DNA of 64,000 nucleotides from an uncultured Chlorobiota bacterium (GTDB lineage: Bacteria > Bacteroidota > Ignavibacteria > UBA10030 > UBA6906): positions 30,815-94,814 of the forward strand of contig CAADGV010000045.1 in the NCBI GenBank assembly GCA_900696645.1. Direction: 5' to 3'. Every line of letters starts with the position of its first letter. Position 1 is the first letter of the stretch. Position numbers and translations under genes: made by a program. This document shows, piece after piece, positions 24,897 to 33,908 of this stretch. A model generated the notes under the pieces. That model searched no databases and was not told the DNA's origin. It saw only the letters and a list, made by a program, of their open reading frames with translations.

Positions 24897-26789
24897 ATGC
24901 CTCACCAATCCCTCAATGTAAGAATCACTGCCGAAGCGGCCACTGTACGAGAGAAGCTGGAGAATCTTCCTACCGGTCCCGGTGTTTACCAGCACAAAGA
25001 TGCCGATGGAAAAGTCCTGTACGTTGGCAAAGCCAAAAACCTGCGCAACCGCGTCCGGCAATACTTTCAGAAGTCGCGTAACGTTGAAGCCCGGATCGAA
25101 CGGATGCTGGCGAAGGCAACCGACCTCGAAATCATCGTGACGGATTCAGAAGTCGAGGCACTGATTCTTGAAGCAAATATCATCAAGAAACTCAAGCCCC
25201 GGTACAACGTCAATCTGAAAGACGACAAAAGCTATCCCTATATTGTCATCACCAACGAACCGTATCCGCGAGTCTTCGTCACCCGACAGATACGCCGCGA
25301 TGGCTCGCGTTACTTCGGCCCGTACACGGACGTAAAGAACGTCCGTTCGGCGCTCAAGGCGGTACGCGATATCTTCATGATTCGCAGTTGCAACTACTTC
25401 ATCGATGATGAAGTCATCAAAAAAAGGAAAATCAAAATCTGCCTCGATTATCATATCAAAAAGTGCGAAGGGCCATGTGAAGGACTCGTATCTCAGGTGA
25501 AATATAATGCGATGATCGATCAAGTTGCGTCCGTGTTGCAGGGGAAGACGGAGACGTTGATCCAGTTGTTGCGTGAAGAAATGGATCGGCTTGCCGGGGA
25601 GATGAAGTTTGAGGAGGCGGCAGTGTTGCGTGATCGCATCAAGGGGCTTGAGGCTTACTCCGGGAAGCAGAAAGCTGTCGATCTCGATCAGATTGACAGG
25701 GATATTTTTGCATTTGCCTCGGAAGGGGACGATGCGTGCGGCGTAATTTTCAAGATTCGTGACGGAAAGCTGATAGGCAGGCAACATTATTATATGGGGA
25801 ATGTGGAGGAGAAACCGGAAGCTGAGATTCTGGAAACGTTGCTTCAGCAATACTACCTTGAAGCAGACTACGTTCCCAAAGAGATCTTTCTTCCGTCTGA
25901 AATTGAAGACAACAATGCTGTGCAGCGATGGCTTTCTGAAAAACGGCGTGAGGCAGTATCACTCATTCATCCGACGGAAGGCGAGGAAGCTAAGCTTGTC
26001 CGGCTCTCGCAAAGCAACGCAAAGTTTCTGCTGGATGAATTGAAGATTCAGAAAATGAAGCGTGCCGATTATGTTCCGCATGCCGTGAAAGCGTTGCAGC
26101 GGGATTTGCGCCTCGAAAAACTTCCACGCCGCATCGAGTGTTTCGACAATTCGAACATTCAGGGAAGCGATCCGGTTGCATCGCTGGTTGTGTTTGTTGA
26201 CGGCAAGCCCAGGAAAAGCGAGTATCGAAAATTCAAAATCAAATCCGTTGTCGGGCCGGATGACTTTGCCAGCATGCGTGAAATTGTTGAACGGAGATAT
26301 ACCCGCGTGTTGAACGAAGGACTTGAATTGCCCGACCTCATCATGGTTGATGGCGGAAAGGGACAACTCTCAAGCGCCGTTGAAGTGCTGACGAACATCG
26401 GTCTGAAGCAACAACCGATCATCGGGCTTGCGAAGCGGCTCGAGGAGGTTTTCATTCCCGGAAAGAGCGAGCCTGAATTGCTTCCGAAGTCGTCAACGGG
26501 ATTACGGTTGTTGCAGCAAATCCGCGATGAAGCGCACAGATTTGCCATCACGTTCCACCGCTCAAGGCGAACAAAGCGGACATTGCAAACCGAGTTGGAC
26601 TTGATAGAGGGAATCGGCAAAAAGCGGGCGAAGGAGTTATTGGAGATTTTTGGCTCGGTTCAAGGGGTGAAGTTTGCAACACCTGAACAGATTGCAGAAG
26701 TTGTCGGTGAGAAGGTCGCCGGAAAAATTGCGGAATACTTCTCGGACACTGAACCCGAAACAACCATTGAGCATAAAGTTGAGAACTGA
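24897..26789 (+). CDS. uvrC: excinuclease ABC subunit C
   Basis: A 630-residue nucleotide-excision-repair nuclease. N-terminal GIY-YIG domain (PGVYQHKDADGKVLYVGKAK), a Cys cluster near residues 150-180 (CLDYHIKKCEGPCEG), a UVR motif (EMKFEEAAVLRDRI), the RNase H-like 5' nuclease domain (IECFDNSNIQGSDPVASLVV, with DGGKGQL), and two C-terminal HhH motifs (IEGIGKKRAKELLEIFGS). The ATG at 24897 is chosen; a TTG 24 bases earlier lies inside the terminator stem. uvrA and uvrB are not in the window. Confidence 0.96.
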   Translation: MPHQSLNVRITAEAATVREKLENLPTGPGVYQHKDADGKVLYVGKAKNLRNRVRQYFQKSRNVEARIERMLAKATDLEIIVTDSEVEALILEANIIKKLKPRYNVNLKDDKSYPYIVITNEPYPRVFVTRQIRRDGSRYFGPYTDVKNVRSALKAVRDIFMIRSCNYFIDDEVIKKRKIKICLDYHIKKCEGPCEGLVSQVKYNAMIDQVASVLQGKTETLIQLLREEMDRLAGEMKFEEAAVLRDRIKGLEAYSGKQKAVDLDQIDRDIFAFASEGDDACGVIFKIRDGKLIGRQHYYMGNVEEKPEAEILETLLQQYYLEADYVPKEIFLPSEIEDNNAVQRWLSEKRREAVSLIHPTEGEEAKLVRLSQSNAKFLLDELKIQKMKRADYVPHAVKALQRDLRLEKLPRRIECFDNSNIQGSDPVASLVVFVDGKPRKSEYRKFKIKSVVGPDDFASMREIVERRYTRVLNEGLELPDLIMVDGGKGQLSSAVEVLTNIGLKQQPIIGLAKRLEEVFIPGKSEPELLPKSSTGLRLLQQIRDEAHRFAITFHRSRRTKRTLQTELDLIEGIGKKRAKELLEIFGSVQGVKFATPEQIAEVVGEKVAGKIAEYFSDTEPETTIEHKVEN

Positions 26790-26949
26790 CAACATTATCG
26801 CACGATTTACGTCTTTTGACGTACTCAAATTGTCTTGGATGTCAACTAAATATGGATAACGCAAGAACAGGCAGTTTTGATGCAAAAGAAAAAGAAGTAC
26901 CTTCTTAAAGACAACAAATCCAACTAACACTATCAGCAACGGAGTGACA

Positions 26950-29463
26950 ATGTTGAAGCCGAATTCCATGTTGTTCATTTCTTTCTTTTCTCTGCTTCTT
27001 TCTGTACAGTCAACAAATGCCCAGTGGGGGAATCCGCATCATCGTGAAGAAGGCGAGGATGAGACAGGAGAAGAAATTCTTGCCCGTGAGCAATACTATA
27101 TTGAGCATCGTGCCGGCGGGCCGGGCAGAATAATACCGTTCGATGCGTACGCAAATGCCGTGCGGCAGCACCTCGCGATGCCGCGTGATGAGGATTTTCT
27201 TGCCAACCCGACAGCGGTGGTAACATGGGAAACACGCAATCCCGTGGGGATGTTCTACGCGAGAACGAACAACAACTACATCGCGGGAAGAACAAACTTC
27301 ATGGTGTTTCACCCGACAGATCCCGACAAGTTCTACTGCGCTGCAGCCGGTGGTGGAATCTGGAAAACAACGGATGGCGGCGCGAACTGGGTTCCGCTGA
27401 CAGATTTTCTTACATCGCTTGCCTCGGGCGGTTTGGCGCTCGACCCCAACAATCCGGCAGTGCTGTACTACGGCACAGGTGAGCTGAATTTTTCCGGCGA
27501 TAGTTGGTACGGTGACGGGATCTACAAAACGACAAATGAAGGCGATTCGTGGACGAAGGTTGCCACCACTGCGGTCGGTCAACGATTTTCGCAGTTGGTG
27601 GTTGATCCCACAAACTCGAACATCGTTTATGCTGCCGGGTCGCTTGGGGTTTTCAAATCAACGAATGCCGGAGGAATCTGGAACTCCACCACGACAGGCA
27701 ACAATGCAAATTGCCTGATTATGGATCCGACCGACACACAAGTTTTGTACACATCGGTCGGCGGTTCCGGGACGAATACAATCAGGAAATCAACGAATGG
27801 CGGTGGTTCATGGACGACGTTAACTGGCGGGCTTCCCACCGATGGAAGGCGTTCCCAGCTTGCCATGGCTCCGAGCAACAACCTGATTCTCTATGCAAGT
27901 ATTGCCAACACCAGCGGCGGTTTGCGCGGATTGTATAAAACAACCGACGGCGGTGAGAACTGGACCTTGCAAGCATCATCACCGAACTATCTCGGTTCGC
28001 AGGGCTGGTATGATAATTCTGTCTGCGTGCATCCGACAAATCCTGACTTTGTTGTTGTCGGCGGAATCGACATCTACTCATCATCCAACAGCGGCGTGAC
28101 GCTCACTCAGCGAACATCATGGTCAACGACATCGTCGAGCAACATGTCACATGCGGATATTCACTTTCTGCAATACAACGGTTCTGTGTTGTACTGCGGC
28201 TCGGATGGCGGCGTGTACAAATCGACGAACAATGCGGTTACCTGGACTGATCTCAATGCTACAATGTCAACACTGCAATATCAAAGCGCCGATTACGACC
28301 CGACCGATCCCCTGAAATTGTACGGGGGAACCCAGGACAATAATCTTGAAACATCGACGAACGGCGGGCTTGTGTGGATTCAACGAACAACCGGTGATGG
28401 AGGATATTCCATTGTCGATCCTGTAACACCCAATTATGTGTACGGACAGTACGTTCAGGGTTCGTTGAAACGTTCGTCGAACTACGGGGTGAGCTTCACC
28501 GAGATCGCCCCGACCGGCTCGACCGGCGGCCTCTTCTACAATCCGTATGAGATGGCACCGGGCGACAACAATACAATCGTGTATTGTGAGGGAGATGTGT
28601 GGAAGGCGACTTCGGTCAAAACAGCAACAACAAGCAGCGGCTGGACCCAGCTTGCCACAACTGCCGTGATTGGCGGATCCGTCTCGGCAATTGGAATCAG
28701 CCATTCGAATCCCGACAAAATCTACATCGGCACAAGCAACGGACGAATTCACGTTACGACGAATAACGGCACAAACTGGACGACGACGACGGGGTTTGCA
28801 AAGGTAAGCGACTTCGCCGTCGATCCGGCAAACGACAACATCTGTTATGCGACGTTTACCGGCTTCACTTCTACAATGCATGTTTACAAGACGACGAATG
28901 GCGGCACGTCGTGGTTCAGCGTCACAGGCAATCTGCCGAACATTCCCACCAGTACCATTGTACTGCGCGCCAACGCTCCGCGCACGCTTTTCGTTGGCAC
29001 CGATCTCGGCGTGTACAAGTCAACGGATGATGGCATCTCGTGGGTTGTATTCAGTAACGGCCTCCCCACGGCAACTGTGTATGACATGAAGTACAAGGAG
29101 GGAAACCAGTTGCTGCTCGTCGCCACACACGGCCGGGGTTGCTGGATGTTCGACTATGGCGCGTACCTTGTGACAAGTGTTCCTGAAGCACAGATACCGA
29201 AGGAATTTGCGTTGCATCAAAACTACCCCAATCCGTTCAATCCGGGTACGACATTCAGATTCGATTTGCCCAAAACGTCAAACGTATCACTGAGAGTGTT
29301 TGATGTTATGGGAAAAGAAGTGGCAACCGTTGTCAACGACATTCGCGAGGCAGGCGAACATCGCGAGACGTGGAGCGCTGTCGGACTTGCCAGCGGCGTG
29401 TACTACTACCGCTTGATCGCCGAATCGTTTGTACAAACGGGGAAGATGTTGCTGTTGAAATAA
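26950..29463 (+). CDS. secreted BNR/sortilin-type beta-propeller protein with T9SS sorting domain
   Basis: An 837-residue protein: signal peptide (MLFISFFSLLLSVQSTNAQ), a short acidic linker, about a dozen Asp-box/BNR repeats of the type GGIWKTTDGGANW, GIYKTTNEGDSW and GVYKSTDDGISW that fold as large beta-propellers, and a C-terminal T9SS sorting domain (LHQNYPNPFNPGTTFRF to KMLLLK). Asp-box propellers occur in sialidases, xyloglucanases and VPS10 proteins; no sialidase Arg triad or other active site could be picked out, so binding or a glycan hydrolase role is open. GGAG lies 5 bases before the ATG; the GTG 6 bases earlier overlaps that site and is less likely. Confidence 0.88.
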   Translation: MLKPNSMLFISFFSLLLSVQSTNAQWGNPHHREEGEDETGEEILAREQYYIEHRAGGPGRIIPFDAYANAVRQHLAMPRDEDFLANPTAVVTWETRNPVGMFYARTNNNYIAGRTNFMVFHPTDPDKFYCAAAGGGIWKTTDGGANWVPLTDFLTSLASGGLALDPNNPAVLYYGTGELNFSGDSWYGDGIYKTTNEGDSWTKVATTAVGQRFSQLVVDPTNSNIVYAAGSLGVFKSTNAGGIWNSTTTGNNANCLIMDPTDTQVLYTSVGGSGTNTIRKSTNGGGSWTTLTGGLPTDGRRSQLAMAPSNNLILYASIANTSGGLRGLYKTTDGGENWTLQASSPNYLGSQGWYDNSVCVHPTNPDFVVVGGIDIYSSSNSGVTLTQRTSWSTTSSSNMSHADIHFLQYNGSVLYCGSDGGVYKSTNNAVTWTDLNATMSTLQYQSADYDPTDPLKLYGGTQDNNLETSTNGGLVWIQRTTGDGGYSIVDPVTPNYVYGQYVQGSLKRSSNYGVSFTEIAPTGSTGGLFYNPYEMAPGDNNTIVYCEGDVWKATSVKTATTSSGWTQLATTAVIGGSVSAIGISHSNPDKIYIGTSNGRIHVTTNNGTNWTTTTGFAKVSDFAVDPANDNICYATFTGFTSTMHVYKTTNGGTSWFSVTGNLPNIPTSTIVLRANAPRTLFVGTDLGVYKSTDDGISWVVFSNGLPTATVYDMKYKEGNQLLLVATHGRGCWMFDYGAYLVTSVPEAQIPKEFALHQNYPNPFNPGTTFRFDLPKTSNVSLRVFDVMGKEVATVVNDIREAGEHRETWSAVGLASGVYYYRLIAESFVQTGKMLLLK

Positions 29464-29484
29464 CTCCGCAGGATTCGGAGATGG

Positions 29485-29525
29485 AAAAGGCTTGAGCTCA
29501 GATCTTCAAGCCTTTTGCTTTTCTT
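29485..29525 (+). terminator. intrinsic terminator
   Basis: AAAAGGCTTGA (29485-29495) pairs with TCAAGCCTTTT (29506-29516) around a 10-base loop; GCTTTTCTT follows. Confidence 0.88.
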
Positions 29526-29600
29526 GTGCGTGTCGTTGACTATCGAACCAACCGTTTGTAGATTACTTGTGTCATTATCAAAGGTTTCGAGGTTACAAAG

Positions 29601-30905
29601 ATGTTGCGAGCGTACATAGTATTGTTGCTGATTCTCGGTAGCTTCGCGGCGGGTCAGCCTTCGTACAGCCAGGATCAATGGAGGCCGCTTCCCCGCCCGA
29701 CAAATGAGATCCTTTTCAGACTCTCTTTTCTTGACAGTTTGCGGGGCTGGGTGTGCGGCTTCAATGGTACGATGTTAAAAACCACGAACGGTGGGAATTC
29801 GTGGGAGACCCAAAATTCGGGAATCAATACGGATATCCGGCGGGTGTTTGCACTGAATGATCGCTTCGCCTGGGCGTTGAGCTTTGTCCATTGGGTTGAC
29901 ACATCAACGTGGTTTGGCACTAAAATTCTGAAAACCACTAACGGCGGAACAGTATGGACAAACACAGAGTACCCCGATTGGGGCGAGTTTTTCAACTCGA
30001 TTGTCTTCAAAGATTCACTCAACGGGTGGATGGGAGGCGAGTTTGGCCGGATGGTGCGCACTACAAATGGCGGCGAAACCTGGATTCCCGTTAATGTGAA
30101 CCCGCCTTCTCCCTGGTCCCTTATCAATATCAAGTTTCTGACGCCGGAGTTGGGGTTCGCGATGGGCGGGCGAATTGACATCATCGGAACAATCTGGAAA
30201 ACAACAGATGGGGGGTTGAACTGGAGAACTCAAGGGTTTCCCGATCCGCCAAGCCCTGAGCCTGTCCATGATGTGCATATGGTGGATTCATTGCACATCG
30301 TTGGCATTACCGGCGACCAGGATTACGGGGCGAGCATGTTACGATCGCGCAATGCCGGGGAGGATTGGGACTATACGTTCCTGAATATTTTCGGCGAGCC
30401 GCTTGCGCTTTCCTTCCGGACGGAAAAAGAAGCATGGGTTCCGCTTGGTTTCGCCGCACGTATGATGTACACTCCCGACACACTGCACACGTGGATCGAA
30501 ATGGACACGCCCGGCAGGCGGGCGATTTACGACCTGGTTTTTACTGATTCACTGACGGGGTATGCGGTGGGTGATTCGGGGACGATTCTGAAATTCAAGC
30601 CGAAAGCCACAAGCGTGTCGGAGAAAAACAGTCATGCTTCCGGCACGTTCACACTATTTCAGAACTACCCGAACCCGTTCAATCCGGCGACAACTATTTC
30701 TTTTGATCTTCCCCTACAGTCATTTGTTACGCTGCGTGTATTCAATCTGCTTGGCCAGGAGGTTCGTACGCTCGTGAACCAGGTAAGAGAGCCGGGCAGG
30801 CATCACGTAACATTCAATGCCGGAGACTTGCCGAGCGGCATCTACATCTCTCGCATTCGGGCGGGAACAGCCGTACAAAGTTCCAAAATGATGTTGTTGA
30901 GATAG
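29601..30905 (+). CDS. secreted YCF48-like propeller protein with T9SS sorting domain
   Basis: A 434-residue protein: signal peptide (IVLLLILGSFAAGQPSYS), then repeats of the form GTMLKTTNGGNSWE, KILKTTNGGTVW, RMVRTTNGGETW and TIWKTTDGGLNW, spaced about 45-50 residues as in YCF48/HCF136-type seven-bladed propellers, then a T9SS type A domain (LFQNYPNPFNPATTISF to KMMLLR). It looks like a shorter relative of the 26950 protein, arising by duplication or exchange of modules. GAGG lies 8 bases before the ATG. Function unknown; extracellular. Confidence 0.87.
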   Translation: MLRAYIVLLLILGSFAAGQPSYSQDQWRPLPRPTNEILFRLSFLDSLRGWVCGFNGTMLKTTNGGNSWETQNSGINTDIRRVFALNDRFAWALSFVHWVDTSTWFGTKILKTTNGGTVWTNTEYPDWGEFFNSIVFKDSLNGWMGGEFGRMVRTTNGGETWIPVNVNPPSPWSLINIKFLTPELGFAMGGRIDIIGTIWKTTDGGLNWRTQGFPDPPSPEPVHDVHMVDSLHIVGITGDQDYGASMLRSRNAGEDWDYTFLNIFGEPLALSFRTEKEAWVPLGFAARMMYTPDTLHTWIEMDTPGRRAIYDLVFTDSLTGYAVGDSGTILKFKPKATSVSEKNSHASGTFTLFQNYPNPFNPATTISFDLPLQSFVTLRVFNLLGQEVRTLVNQVREPGRHHVTFNAGDLPSGIYISRIRAGTAVQSSKMMLLR

Positions 30906-30928
30906 GGGTTGTAGAGAGTTACAGCATC

Positions 30929-30951
30929 GGCGCCGGGGTAATCCCGGCGCC
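30929..30951. terminator. GC-rich hairpin between convergent genes
   Basis: GGCGCCGGG (30929-30937), 5-base loop, CCCGGCGCC (30943-30951), a perfect 9-bp stem. The T-run is weak (AATGTTTCT on the plus strand; none strong on the minus). Confidence 0.6.
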
Positions 30952-30972
30952 AATGTTTCTGCATGTTGGTTT

Positions 30973-33123
30973 CTACATCGAGTATCCCAACGTAATCCCA
31001 CCGAAGTACGTTTTCGGTTCGCCCGCTTCGTAGAATTCCTTTCGTGTTGAGTTAATGTTGATGAATGCGACGTATCTCTTGTCGGCAACATTGTTAATGC
31101 CACCGGAGATGAGGAGGTTGAACTTGTCAAACACAAAATCCACCCCGCCTGAGATATTCAGGAGTTGATATCCCGACGTCTTATCCGAATTAAAATCATC
31201 AACATACATTCCGCTTATGCTCATGAGATGCGTCTTAAGAAATCCCGTGATGTTATCATGCAGCACGCGTGTGTAGGAGAGTGCCAATGAGATATTATGT
31301 TTCGGAACGCTCGGCACGACATTGCCGGAGAATCTGCTATCCTGAATAACAAAATCTCCCTGCTGATTCAACACGATGTTGCGTGCAACGTATTCCGAGT
31401 ATGTGAAGTTGGAATACGTGTACGCAGCCTTCATTCGTAAACCGTACAGTAACTCGGCATCTGCCCCAACTTCAAGTCCCGTGCGGTTGGTTCTCGCCGC
31501 GTTGCGGAAGAAAACGTCGCCTTCGAGCTCGAAGGGAACGACCTCATCATCTATTTTCGTGTTGAAGAACGTCACTTCAAAGAATATCCTTCTGAAAAAA
31601 TCGAGATCATCAACGGAATGACTCCCTTTGATGCCCAACTCGAAGTTCTTGGATCGTTGTGGTTCCAGATCCGGATTGAGCATAACTTCGGGTTTTGTAC
31701 TAAGCGGAAAATTGCCGAGCTCATTGCCTGCCGGCGTGTCAAATCCAAGTCCGTACGATGTGTAAAGGGCGATTCTCGGAGTGAGCTTGTAATTGAGAGC
31801 CGCCTTCGGGGTGAACTTGCCAAACGTTCGACGGGAGTTTCGTACTTCCAACAGTTGATTGTTATTGATGAAGACGACATTGTCATACCGGCCTGTCAGC
31901 AGAAGGTTCATCCTGTCATTGATAATACCGAAGGAATTCTGCACGTAGAAGCCGGCGTTACTGATTGTCTCGTCGGTCAAATCCCTAAGCAAATCCCCCT
32001 TCTTTCCGCTGATATTGTTGTACTCTTCAATCGGCCCCGACTGATAGAACACGTCGCCGCCGAGTGAGAATTCATTCTTGTGCCCTCCCAACTCCGTACG
32101 ATTCGTCCAGCGGGCGCTCGCTCCGATACCGTTGCGGTTGAAGACACGGTACGTGGCCGCAGTACGGTGGAAGTATTTCATCGTGCCGTACCCTGTAACC
32201 TCCACTTCATTCTTTCGATCCTCGTCGAGAGCGGTCTCGAAGCGAACACCCAACCGTCCCTTCTGCGTGACACGTTTCGCATCGCGGCCAACATCCCGCG
32301 GGTTCGGCTGGAAAGGATCCTGGTCATAGCGTGCACGCGTCAGCGATCCGGGAAGTCTGATCAAGCCTGAAACATAGTACCCGACCAGCGTCAGGCGTGA
32401 GAGTTCGGACGGCTGCGTTTCAACGGCTGAATTGAAAATATGCCAATAGTCCTGGCTGTGCTCGCGGTACCCGCGGGCCGAGTGATAGTTATATGTTGCC
32501 AGAAACCGGTACTGATCGGTCTTTACCGCCGCTTTGAAACCGTTGCTGCTGAGGCCGAACGAACCGAATTCGTTGAACTGTGTTACATGCGATCGTGTGA
32601 AGTTCAGGTCGCTGATGAAGTTGATAACGCCGCCCGGTGCGTTCGTATACAGCGAAGAGGCATTTCCTTTGACGATTTCGATCGCCCCGACATTTTGAAA
32701 GTCAATGGACTCAATGCGGGTCTGTCCGTCAGGCTCGGATTCGGGAATGCCGTCCTGCAATATCCGGACACCCCGGATGCCTGTGTTCGACCTGCTTCCG
32801 AAACCGCGAATCGAAATGCGTACGTCGTGGTTGCCGTAACGCGATTGCATGAACAACCCCGGCGTTCCGCCCAACACATCGCTGATGCTTACTTTCTTAT
32901 CGTATTTGTATTCATAATTGCTGACACGTTGAACCGAGTACGGGATGTCAATCACTTTCGTTCGCGTACGCGTACCGCTGCTGATGATCTCATCGATCTG
33001 GTACGTGCGAAGAGTGTCTTCATCCGACGCCCTCTCCCTTTGGGCAAATGTAATGCCGGGAGATACGGTCAGCAGCATGAGGAATACCAACACCCCATGC
33101 ATAACCAATCTGAAGTATTCCAT
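30973..33123 (-). CDS. TonB-dependent outer membrane receptor
   Basis: A 716-residue receptor: signal peptide (LVFLMLLTVSPGITFAQ), plug domain (VISDVLGGTPGLFMQ-like SISDVLGGTPGLFMQ, VRISIRGFGSRSNTGIRGV, GGVINFIS) and a 22-strand barrel ending in the aromatic YFGGITLGYSM. The ISSGTRTRTKVIDIPYSV entry and SRSNTGIRG plug resemble FecA-like iron-chelate and PcoX-type receptors. No CarboxypepD-like domain or SusD partner is present, so it is not a SusCD system. Substrate not determined; ferric chelate is the leading guess. The gene upstream on the same strand encodes a small membrane-anchored protein of unknown function. Confidence 0.92.
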   Translation of the reverse strand: MEYFRLVMHGVLVFLMLLTVSPGITFAQRERASDEDTLRTYQIDEIISSGTRTRTKVIDIPYSVQRVSNYEYKYDKKVSISDVLGGTPGLFMQSRYGNHDVRISIRGFGSRSNTGIRGVRILQDGIPESEPDGQTRIESIDFQNVGAIEIVKGNASSLYTNAPGGVINFISDLNFTRSHVTQFNEFGSFGLSSNGFKAAVKTDQYRFLATYNYHSARGYREHSQDYWHIFNSAVETQPSELSRLTLVGYYVSGLIRLPGSLTRARYDQDPFQPNPRDVGRDAKRVTQKGRLGVRFETALDEDRKNEVEVTGYGTMKYFHRTAATYRVFNRNGIGASARWTNRTELGGHKNEFSLGGDVFYQSGPIEEYNNISGKKGDLLRDLTDETISNAGFYVQNSFGIINDRMNLLLTGRYDNVVFINNNQLLEVRNSRRTFGKFTPKAALNYKLTPRIALYTSYGLGFDTPAGNELGNFPLSTKPEVMLNPDLEPQRSKNFELGIKGSHSVDDLDFFRRIFFEVTFFNTKIDDEVVPFELEGDVFFRNAARTNRTGLEVGADAELLYGLRMKAAYTYSNFTYSEYVARNIVLNQQGDFVIQDSRFSGNVVPSVPKHNISLALSYTRVLHDNITGFLKTHLMSISGMYVDDFNSDKTSGYQLLNISGGVDFVFDKFNLLISGGINNVADKRYVAFININSTRKEFYEAGEPKTYFGGITLGYSM

Positions 33124-33287
33124 ACATTATTCCTTATACTTGTAGGTATTTGTGTAATAGCACAGCCACACGCTATTCGGAAGCGCAGATGTGGACATTC
33201 GCGCATTCAATCCGAAACGGCGTGACAAAGCATCCGATGCCCGTATTGAGGACGCCGGGTTACCGTAAGTGACGGCAGCGGTGAGAA

Positions 33288-33824
33288 TTACGTCAGAAAG
33301 GGTCGGGGTGGATGAAACAATGCCGTCGAGTCGGGAGGAATATAACGGATGGTTGCTTGTTCGGAGACTGTCCCCTCGCAGTACAATATGCCGGTTGGAA
33401 GCTGAAACAGCGCAAGCGAATCCTTGAACACATCTTTGAATGAGTCGTACTTGCCTGGCTGGCCGGAATCGCCCATGTGCCGTTGAACGTGAAGGTCAAG
33501 ATGGGCAAACAGCATTTCTTCCTGTACGTCGTTGATGCACTCAAAGTAGGTGGAATCTCCGGAGGTGTGTGTGCGAAGGATATCATACATGCTGCCGTTG
33601 TACCGGAACTCATGCGGCTCAATCCACTGTAATGCGTAGCCGCCTCGTTCGAGTGATTCGGTATGGAAAGTCAGGGTGAGGAGTTCACCTTCCGGTACAG
33701 TTGCCTTGAGCATCTTCTTGACTTCGCTGCGAACCCGATACTGAAGCACAGTGAATACGGCAAGGTATCCTACAATGTTGTAGAGATAGAGGGAGAGAAA
33801 GACGAAGACGAAGAAGCGCTTCAT
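33288..33824 (-). CDS. conserved membrane-anchored protein of unknown function, TonB-receptor neighbour
   Basis: A 178-residue protein with one N-terminal span (FFVFVFLSLYLYNIVGYLAVF) followed by a soluble, probably periplasmic domain. Landmarks QWIEPHEFRYNGSMYDILR and YFECINDVQEEMLFAHLDLHVQRH (with three His) match a family of FCB hypothetical proteins that I recall next to TonB receptors for metals; the name and role are not known to me. It lies 164 bases upstream of the receptor on the same strand, with nothing else recognised in that gap. Confidence 0.7.
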   Translation of the reverse strand: MKRFFVFVFLSLYLYNIVGYLAVFTVLQYRVRSEVKKMLKATVPEGELLTLTFHTESLERGGYALQWIEPHEFRYNGSMYDILRTHTSGDSTYFECINDVQEEMLFAHLDLHVQRHMGDSGQPGKYDSFKDVFKDSLALFQLPTGILYCEGTVSEQATIRYIPPDSTALFHPPRPFLT

Positions 33825-33908
33825 GGAAGTGAAATATGCATCCGCAGAATTGCCTGTGAAATCTACAAAGAAATATGTATGAGTTCAACATTCACGATTT
33901 GCCGGTTC

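Noticed and set aside
26808-26823. TACGTC-TTTT-GACGTA hairpin after uvrC
   Set aside because: A six-pair stem with no following U-run; not enough for a terminator call.
32440-33225. A 261-codon plus-strand frame opposite the TonB receptor
   Set aside because: Antisense of the signal peptide and plug domain; composition not protein-like.
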